Of a stretch of 64,000 bases of DNA, positions 58,653 to 64,000 are shown piece after piece. The number at the start of each line of letters is the position of its first letter. Position 1 is the stretch's first letter. Position numbers and translations under genes: made by a program. The stretch is from positions 248,001 to 312,000 of the forward strand of contig NZ_JACHTE010000002.1 of NCBI RefSeq assembly GCF_014145395.1, read 5' to 3'. The DNA comes from Marilutibacter penaei. Its GTDB lineage: Bacteria > Pseudomonadota > Gammaproteobacteria > Xanthomonadales > Xanthomonadaceae. The notes under the pieces were generated by a model. That model did no database searches and had not been told where the DNA came from. It saw only the letters and a list, made by a program, of their open reading frames with translations.

Positions 58653-59705
58653 TTGTCCTTGCTGACCGACGATTCCACGCTCAAGGTCGCGCTGATCGGC
58701 TACGGCTTTGCCGGCCGCACGTTCCACGCGCCGTTGCTGGCGGCGGTCCCGGCGGTCGCACTGGCGGTCGTGGGTTCGAGCGATCCGTCGCGGGTGCGTG
58801 CAGACCTTCCCCATGCGCGGGTCGTAACCGATCCGATCGCGGCGGCGACGGATCCCGACGTGGACCTCGTCGTCATCGCGGCGCCCAACCAGGCGCACGT
58901 GCCCTTGGCGCGGGCCGCGTTGCGAGCGGGCAAGCACGTGGTGATCGACAAGCCGATGGCGCCGACCCTGGCCGAGGCTCGCGAACTTGTCGCCGAGGCC
59001 GAACGGCATGGCCTGCTGCTCTCTGTCTTCCAGAACCGTCGCTGGGACAGCGACTTCCTCGCCGTCCGCGAGGCGATCGGATCGGGCGTGATTGGCGAGG
59101 CCACGCACGTCGAGTCGCGCATCGAGCGGTTCCGGCCCGAGGTGCGGGCGCGCTGGCGGGAGCAGGCGGGGCCCGCCACCGGCCTGTGGTGGGACCTCGG
59201 CCCGCATCTGGTGGATCAGGCGCTCGAGCTGTTGGGGCGGCCTGACCATGTCGTCGCGAGCCTCGCCGTCCAGCGCGAAGGCGGGGAGGCAACGGACTGG
59301 GCCCACGTCGTCCTCGAGTGCGGGGAGCGACGGGCGGTGCTGCAGGCGAGCATGCTCGCGGCGACGCCGGGCGCGCGTTTCGTCGTCCACGGGACGCGGG
59401 GGAGCCTGGTCAAGCAGGCCGCTGATCGCCAGGAGGCCCAGCTCGTGGAAGGCCTGCGGCCGGGAGAACCCGGCTGGGGGGAGGACCGAGACCCCCTGTG
59501 GATCCATGAGGGCGGCACGGCGCGATCGATGCCTGTCGCGTCCGGTGACCAGTCGCGCTATTACGCTGCCGTGGCCGCGGCAATCCTCGGTGCAGGCGGG
59601 AATCCGGTCCCGCCACGACAGGCCTTGGACGTCATGGCGGTGCTGGAGGCGGCGCAGCGCTCGGCGGACGAAGGTCGGCGGGTAGCCCCGGACTACGGCG
59701 ACTGA
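58653..59705 (+). CDS. Gfo/Idh/MocA family oxidoreductase
   Basis: 350 aa NAD(P)-dependent oxidoreductase. The Rossmann motif is ALIGYGFAGRTFHAPLL (about 13-29), the EKP-type motif appears as VVIDKPMAPTLAEA (DKP, about 94-107), and the catalytic DxxxH is seen in GLWWDLGPHLVDQALELLG. The C-terminal alpha/beta domain ends in AVLEAAQRSADEGRRV. Family members act on sugars, inositols or related polyols; the substrate here is unknown. The start is a TTG at 58653 or, with better spacing to GGGG, TTG 58659, only 13-19 nt after the tRNA CCA. Possibly co-transcribed with the tRNA. Confidence 0.88.
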   Translation: MSLLTDDSTLKVALIGYGFAGRTFHAPLLAAVPAVALAVVGSSDPSRVRADLPHARVVTDPIAAATDPDVDLVVIAAPNQAHVPLARAALRAGKHVVIDKPMAPTLAEARELVAEAERHGLLLSVFQNRRWDSDFLAVREAIGSGVIGEATHVESRIERFRPEVRARWREQAGPATGLWWDLGPHLVDQALELLGRPDHVVASLAVQREGGEATDWAHVVLECGERRAVLQASMLAATPGARFVVHGTRGSLVKQAADRQEAQLVEGLRPGEPGWGEDRDPLWIHEGGTARSMPVASGDQSRYYAAVAAAILGAGGNPVPPRQALDVMAVLEAAQRSADEGRRVAPDYGD

Positions 59706-59744
59706 GTCGATGCGTGGGGCAGCGACCCGGGCCGACGCGACGGG

Positions 59745-60284
59745 TCAGGGTGCGGTCGCGGCGGCGTCCAGCATGGCTTTCACGTGGCCGTCGGGACTCA
59801 TGTCCGAGTGGACCGCCAGGATGCGTCCGTCGCCTGAAACCAGATACGAGGTGCGACTGGACCATTCGGGCTTCAGCGCCAGCAGGGCGTCGTACGACCT
59901 CGCGATCGAGGCATCGGTGTCGGCCGCAACCGCGAAACGGCCGCTGCAGGTCTCGGTGTTGCTCGAGAACTCCGCCAACTGATCGAGATTGCCGGCCGTG
60001 ACGCCGATGACCGTGGTGTCGTGCGTCTTGAATGCATCGATTGCCTCGGAAAAGAGGTGGGCTTCGATGTTGCAGCCGGGCGTGTTCGCGGCGGGGAAGA
60101 AATAGACCACGACCGGTCCATCGGCCCGGGCCTTCGCCAGGTCGAAGTCGAACGGTTCTCCGGCGAGATAGGCCGGTGCGGTGAAATCGGGCGCGGCGTC
60201 CCCGGGCTTCAGTTCCGCGGCGGCCGGGCCCGCCAGGCCGAGCAGGAATGCGAGGGCGATGGCGATGTGGGAAGTCCGGGACAT
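59745..60284 (-). CDS. Exported peroxiredoxin (BCP/PrxQ-like)
   Basis: 179 aa. It has a signal peptide (residues 1-23, AFLLGLAGPAAAE) and then the AhpC/TSA fold: KPGDAAPDFTAPAYLAG and the peroxidatic C71 in FFPAANTPGCNIEAHLFSE, matching PrxQ PxxxTxxC spacing. A possible resolving Cys is C113. Predicted to be periplasmic, where it would detoxify peroxides. Most PrxQ proteins are cytosolic, so export is notable. Convergent with the oxidoreductase, divergent from the M13 peptidase. Confidence 0.88.
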   Translation of the reverse strand: MSRTSHIAIALAFLLGLAGPAAAELKPGDAAPDFTAPAYLAGEPFDFDLAKARADGPVVVYFFPAANTPGCNIEAHLFSEAIDAFKTHDTTVIGVTAGNLDQLAEFSSNTETCSGRFAVAADTDASIARSYDALLALKPEWSSRTSYLVSGDGRILAVHSDMSPDGHVKAMLDAAATAP

Positions 60285-60428
60285 GGCGTGGCTTCGGTCG
60301 GGGTTGGAACATGATCATAGCGCCGGCACGCGCTCGCCACCCGCCCGCAGCGTGGCGACCGCCGGAACTGAACGGGGCCGGCGGAGGGACCGGGACCAAA
60401 GGCACGGGTTGGGGTCGGCCGGGACGCC

Positions 60429-60434
60429 TAGACT
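60429..60434 (+). promoter_or_regulatory. Putative -10 element of the M13 peptidase gene
   Basis: TAGACT, 29 nt upstream of ATG 60464; fits the TANACT pattern. GGAG (about 60454-60457) is the likely ribosome-binding site. Confidence 0.35.
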
Positions 60435-60463
60435 TCCCGCGTTAACCGGACCCGGAGTATTCA

Positions 60464-62560
60464 ATGAAGTATTCGTCGCTCAGTCTCGGCCTCGCGGTCG
60501 CCCTTGCCCTCGTCCTGCCCGCATGTGGCGGTGATGCTCCGCCTGCCAGCACGGCGGCGGCACCCGATGCGACGGCCCAGGCGCCGGCGAAGGCGCAGCT
60601 GGGCGAGTTCGGCATCGACCTCAGCGCCCGAGACGCGTCGGTCAAGCCGGGCGACGACTTCAACCGTTACGTGAGCGGCCACTGGCTCGATACCTACGAA
60701 CTCAAGGACTACGAGACCAACTACGGGTCGTTCAACCAGTTGCGCGACCGCGCCGAGGAGCAGGTGCACGCGTTGCTGGAAGAGATCGTCGCCCGCGACG
60801 ACCTGGCGCCGGGCAGCAACGAGCAGAAGATGCGTGACCTCTACCATGCGTTCATGGACCGTGAAACGCGCGACGCGGCCGGTATCGCGCCGCTGCAGCC
60901 GGTGCTGGACCGCATCGCCGCGATCGACTCCAGGGAAGCGCTGGTCGCCGCATTCGCCAATGCGGACATCGATGGCTCGGGCTCGCCGGTATCGCTGGGT
61001 CTGGGCCTCGACCGCAAGGACCCGGACCAGTACCTGCTGGGGCTGTCGGTAGGTGGGCTCGGACTTCCGGACAAAGACTATTACCTCAACGACGATGCGC
61101 GCTTCGTCGCAATCCGCGAGGCCTACGTCGCGCACATCCAGCAGATGCTCGGCTTCGCCGGCGTGGATGACGGCAAGGCCCGTGCCGAAGCGGTGCTGGC
61201 GCTGGAGACGGCGCTGGCGAAGCCGCAGTGGGACCGCGCCGCGCGCCGCGATCGCGAGAAGACCTACAACGTCGTGACTTTCGACGAATTGAAGGCGCAG
61301 TACCCGGCCTACGACTGGACGGCGCACCTGCGCGGCCAGGAGATGCCGCTTCCCGAGCGCGTCAACGTCGTGACGCCGGATGCGGTGCAGCCAGTCCTCG
61401 ACGTGATCGACGCGACGCCGCTGCCCGTGTGGCGCGACTACCTGGCGTTCCACGCGGTCGACGGCAACGCGGGCCTGCTCAGCCGAGAAATCGACGACGC
61501 GTCGTTCGAGTTCAACGGCAAGGTGCTCGGTGGGCAGAAAGCCCAGCGCGAAGACTGGAAGCGGGCCGTGGCGATGGTCAGCGCCAAGGACGGACTGGGC
61601 GATGCGCTGGGCGAGCTGTATGTCGCGCGCTACTTCAAGCCCGAGGCGAAGCAGGCGATGGACGCGCTGGTCGAGAACCTGCGCGCCGCGCTCCGGCAGA
61701 ACATCGAAGGGCTGGATTGGATGGGCGAAGCCACCAAGGCGGAGGCCTACAGCAAACTCGAGAGCTTCCACCCCAAGATCGGCTATCCCGACAAGTGGAC
61801 CGATTACGGCGCGGTCGACATCGTGCCGGGTGACCTGGTCGCGAACGCGCTCGAGTTGCGCCGCTTCAACCGTGCGGACCAGAACCGCCGCGTCGGCCAG
61901 AAAACCGATCGCGACGAGTGGTTCATGACGCCGCAGACGGTCAATGCGTACTACAACTCGACCTTCAACGAGATCGTGTTCCCGGCCGCGATCCTGCAGC
62001 CGCCGTTCTTCGACGTGAACGCCGACGCGGCAGTGAATTACGGCGGTATCGGTGCCGTGATCGGCCACGAGATGGGCCATGGTTTCGACGACCAGGGCAG
62101 CAAGTCGGACCACGCCGGCATCCAGCGCAACTGGTGGACGGACGAGGACCGTGCCCGGTTCGAAGAGCGCACGAAGGCACTGGGCGCGCAGTACGACGCC
62201 TACTGCCCGCTGGACGGGCAGTGCGTGAACGGTGCGTTGACCATGGGCGAGAACATCGGCGACCTGGGCGGCCTGTCCATGGCCTACACCGCGTACAAGC
62301 TGAGCCTGGATGGCGAGCCCGCGCCGGTGATCGACGGCCTGAGCGGCGACCAGCGTTTCTTCATGTCATGGGCGCAGATCTGGAAGGGCAAGTACCGCGA
62401 CGAAGCGCTGCTGACCCTGATCAAGACCAACCCGCATTCGCCGGTGATGTACCGCGCGAACGGCCCGGTCAGGAACTTCGACCCGTGGTACGAGGCCTTC
62501 GACGTCCAGCCCGGCGATGCCCTGTACCTGGCGCCCGAGGACCGCGTCCGCATCTGGTGA
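60464..62560 (+). CDS. M13 family zinc metallopeptidase lipoprotein (neprilysin/PepO-like)
   Basis: 698 aa. The signal peptide ends in a lipobox (LVLPACGG, Cys 21), so it is a lipoprotein. The M13 N-terminal domain starts at GDDFNRYVSGHWLDTYE. The catalytic domain has NAYYNSTFNEIVFPAAIL, the zinc motif VIGHEMGHGFDDQGS with H535, E536 and H539, and the third ligand Glu in ENIGDLGGL. YRANGPVRNFDPWYEAFDV at the end carries the substrate-binding Arg, followed by the terminal W that marks the family. It degrades small peptides in the envelope. Monocistronic, followed by a terminator at 62586-62618. Confidence 0.95.
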   Translation: MKYSSLSLGLAVALALVLPACGGDAPPASTAAAPDATAQAPAKAQLGEFGIDLSARDASVKPGDDFNRYVSGHWLDTYELKDYETNYGSFNQLRDRAEEQVHALLEEIVARDDLAPGSNEQKMRDLYHAFMDRETRDAAGIAPLQPVLDRIAAIDSREALVAAFANADIDGSGSPVSLGLGLDRKDPDQYLLGLSVGGLGLPDKDYYLNDDARFVAIREAYVAHIQQMLGFAGVDDGKARAEAVLALETALAKPQWDRAARRDREKTYNVVTFDELKAQYPAYDWTAHLRGQEMPLPERVNVVTPDAVQPVLDVIDATPLPVWRDYLAFHAVDGNAGLLSREIDDASFEFNGKVLGGQKAQREDWKRAVAMVSAKDGLGDALGELYVARYFKPEAKQAMDALVENLRAALRQNIEGLDWMGEATKAEAYSKLESFHPKIGYPDKWTDYGAVDIVPGDLVANALELRRFNRADQNRRVGQKTDRDEWFMTPQTVNAYYNSTFNEIVFPAAILQPPFFDVNADAAVNYGGIGAVIGHEMGHGFDDQGSKSDHAGIQRNWWTDEDRARFEERTKALGAQYDAYCPLDGQCVNGALTMGENIGDLGGLSMAYTAYKLSLDGEPAPVIDGLSGDQRFFMSWAQIWKGKYRDEALLTLIKTNPHSPVMYRANGPVRNFDPWYEAFDVQPGDALYLAPEDRVRIW

Positions 62561-62585
62561 TCCAACCCGGAGTTGCGTCGCATGA

Positions 62586-62618
62586 GGCCGGTCCCGCGTC
62601 GCGGGGCCGGCCCTTTCC
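62586..62618 (+). terminator. Intrinsic terminator after the M13 peptidase
   Basis: 11-bp stem GGCCGGTCCCG (62586-62596) / CGGGGCCGGCC (62602-62612), with one G-U pair and a 5-nt loop, followed by CTTTCC. Confidence 0.65.
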
Positions 62619-62627
62619 ATCATGGCA

Positions 62628-63899
62628 TCACGGGCGGTCGCGGTCCGGCGAGGGGGCGACGCGACGCAGGGATGCGAGGGGCACGCGCGTCACCTCCACG
62701 TCTTCCTTGTTGGTCGCGTAGCCGATCCAGAGCGCGCCGTTCCAAACGACGCTCTTGGGATAGTGGTAGCCCGGCCGCTTGTAGCGCCCTTCATGACGCA
62801 GGGGTTGCAGGTCCTCGCCACCCCGGAGCAGGAACGCGCGATCGAAATGGCGCCCGTCATCGGACAGGGTGACCGCGAGCGGAATCCTCGGCTTGCCGGC
62901 GTTCGGGGCATTGACCAGGTAGGCCGTGCCGTCGGGCAGGTTGCCGGCACTCTGCTTGGAGCGGGCGTCCGGCATGCCGGTCAGCCCGGGTCGCGTCCAG
63001 GTCAGGCCCCGGTCGCAGCTCTCCGATGCAAGCTGCCGATGACTGGACGCCTGGTCACGGAAGACCATCACCGCGCAACCGTCACGCAGGAACAGGCTGG
63101 GTTCCAGTTCGCGGCTCTGCGGGCCTTCGTGGGGCAGGTTCGGCATCAGGCCGCGCGTCCAGCCCCTGATGCCGAGCGGGTCGTCGGTGAAGTGGGGCGC
63201 GACGCGCAGGCCCGGCTGCAGATGGAAGGCGGTGACAAGGCGGCCCTCGCCGATGGCGTGCGGATCCTGCTCGATGACGCCGCGGACCGGTTCGCCGTTC
63301 GCGTCGCGGACCGGTTGCGGGCTGGACCAGGCCTCGCCGTCCCGGCTGGTGACGTAGTCGGTGAAGCCGCCATCGCCGGACTGGAAGCCGGTCGGCCAGA
63401 CGTTGACGAACGCCACGAGCGTGTCGCCGTCGGTCCACCATCCACCACTGGAGTGCATGCGGGCACCTTCCCCGGACCCGACCAGCTCGCGGGGTGGCGA
63501 CCAGTCATCGCCATCCGCGCTGCGGCTGTAGAGCACCCGCGTGTCGGGCGCATCTTCGTCGCGCGCCGAACTTTGCCACTGTGCATACAGATGGTCGCGG
63601 TATGCGATCAGCACGACCCCATTGTTGAAACGGTCGAAGGCCTCCGGTGCGAACACGGTCGCGGTTCGCGTTCCTGCAGGAGGGCGGAGGCCGAGGTCAT
63701 CCGGTCTCTCCGCGTCGAACAGGCCGGGGGCAATGGTGTACGGCGCGCTCACCTCATCCTGTCCGCTGGCGAAGCCCATCGCGAGCAGGAGACCGGCGGA
63801 GGCGGCTGCGGCCCGAAGGGTATTGCGCATGCGACGGGCCACAATGCTGCCAGGCGACGCTCGCTCGGGTTCCTCCGGTGGCCGTGCGTGTCGGTCCAT
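62628..63899 (-). CDS. Exported Asp-box (sialidase-fold) protein
   Basis: 423 aa. Four Asp-box-like motifs (SxDxGxxW) appear at about 127-133 (SADGDDW), 185-191 (SRDGEAW), 293-301 (SCDRGLTW) and 346-352 (SDDGRHF), indicating a six-bladed sialidase-type beta-propeller. The hydrophobic export segment is at 28-45. I cannot place the full sialidase Arg triad, so sialidase activity is not claimed; other glycan hydrolases or binding proteins share the fold. Start ATG 63899 is favoured by a promoter ending 6 nt before it; ATG 63830 would give a more standard signal peptide. Confidence 0.75.
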   Translation of the reverse strand: MDRHARPPEEPERASPGSIVARRMRNTLRAAAASAGLLLAMGFASGQDEVSAPYTIAPGLFDAERPDDLGLRPPAGTRTATVFAPEAFDRFNNGVVLIAYRDHLYAQWQSSARDEDAPDTRVLYSRSADGDDWSPPRELVGSGEGARMHSSGGWWTDGDTLVAFVNVWPTGFQSGDGGFTDYVTSRDGEAWSSPQPVRDANGEPVRGVIEQDPHAIGEGRLVTAFHLQPGLRVAPHFTDDPLGIRGWTRGLMPNLPHEGPQSRELEPSLFLRDGCAVMVFRDQASSHRQLASESCDRGLTWTRPGLTGMPDARSKQSAGNLPDGTAYLVNAPNAGKPRIPLAVTLSDDGRHFDRAFLLRGGEDLQPLRHEGRYKRPGYHYPKSVVWNGALWIGYATNKEDVEVTRVPLASLRRVAPSPDRDRP

Positions 63900-63905
63900 C
63901 GTTCC

Positions 63906-63934
63906 AGTACAGGTGACGGTGATACCGGTGTCAA
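63906..63934 (-). promoter_or_regulatory. Strong sigma70 promoter of the Asp-box gene, predicted leaderless
   Basis: Minus strand: perfect TTGACA at 63934-63929, 17-bp spacer, TGTACT at 63911-63906, then 6 nt to ATG 63899. It is the best consensus promoter in the window. The spacing predicts transcription starting at the start codon. Confidence 0.65.
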
Positions 63935-63963
63935 GCCGTGGACCTTAAGGAATCGAAGCGCGA

Positions 63964-63992
63964 ACGCCGCGCGGGAAGGTCCCGCGCGGCGT
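63964..63992. terminator. Perfect 13-bp hairpin at the right edge
   Basis: ACGCCGCGCGGGA / TCCCGCGCGGCGT around a 3-nt loop. It lies upstream of the Asp-box gene promoter, so it most likely terminates a minus-strand gene lying beyond the window. No long T-tract on either side. Confidence 0.5.
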
Positions 63993-64000
63993 GTGCAAAC

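Noticed and set aside
62628-63899. Annotation as an active sialidase
   Set aside because: Asp-boxes support the propeller fold, but the catalytic Arg triad, Tyr/Glu pair and Asp could not be placed with confidence.

Overview
The window is a G+C-rich (roughly 70%) chromosomal segment that reads as almost entirely vertical, housekeeping sequence from a gammaproteobacterium. The best fit is the order Lysobacterales (Xanthomonadales), for example a Luteimonas/Lysobacter-like genus. The reasons are the complete ccmABCDEFGHI cluster with CcmH and CcmI as separate genes, the yciI-bolA-smc-zipA-ligA run beside scpAB-rluB, PilH, ribosomal oxygenase RoxA, GTG/TTG start codons and very few spacers. I see no transposase, integrase, prophage, CRISPR array or toxin-antitoxin pair. 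This assignment is by gene content, not by a database search.

Layout. 1-6.8 kb (minus): cytochrome c maturation operon, nearly all junctions overlapping. 6.85-9.4 kb: a DUF3293 protein divergent from an aminotransferase/omega-amidase pair (YbdL/YafV type). 9.4-10.3 kb: about 930 bp without a credible gene, full of inverted repeats; this is the least explained part of the window. 10.3-17.5 kb (minus): a FAD oxidoreductase, then a CzcCBA-type divalent-metal efflux operon headed by a small exported CzcI-like protein. 17.7-21.0 kb (minus): scpA-scpB-rluB. 21.4-29.9 kb (plus): yciI, bolA, smc, zipA, ligA, epmA. So all three SMC-ScpA-ScpB condensin genes lie within 6.5 kb.

29.9-43.1 kb (mostly plus): DUF3011 lipoprotein, mtnA, a convergent CPBP membrane protein, gyrA, then an alpha-2-macroglobulin lipoprotein and its usual partner pbpC. 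43.1-46.8 kb: Prx5-type peroxiredoxin, CbpA-like DnaJ protein, PilH-like response regulator, YhdH/AcuI reductase and two small exported proteins. 46.9-53.2 kb (minus): LOG-family protein after lpdA-sucB-sucA, a complete 2-oxoglutarate dehydrogenase set. 53.4-58.5 kb: roxA coupled to a GNAT fusion protein, then purB divergent from fumC. 58.55-64 kb: tRNA-Ser(UGA), a Gfo/Idh/MocA oxidoreductase, an exported peroxiredoxin, an M13 lipoprotein peptidase and an Asp-box (sialidase-fold) exported protein.

Regulatory reading. Many genes are preceded by a -10-like hexamer of the form TANACT, TACAAT or TAGAAT. For several genes this sits so close to the start codon that transcription would begin at the A of the ATG (leaderless mRNA). 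The clearest cases are the sialidase-like gene (TTGACA, 17 bp, TGTACT, 6 bp, ATG) and the DUF3293 gene (TTGCCA, 17 bp, GACACT, 8 bp, ATG). Several intrinsic terminators with long GC-rich stems were found between transcription units. No wholly new multi-gene system stands out. The best leads are the repeat-rich gap at 9.4-10.3 kb, the RoxA/GNAT-fusion pair, the His/Asp-rich metal-efflux components, the two-gene exported module at 46.2-46.8 kb and the leaderless promoters.
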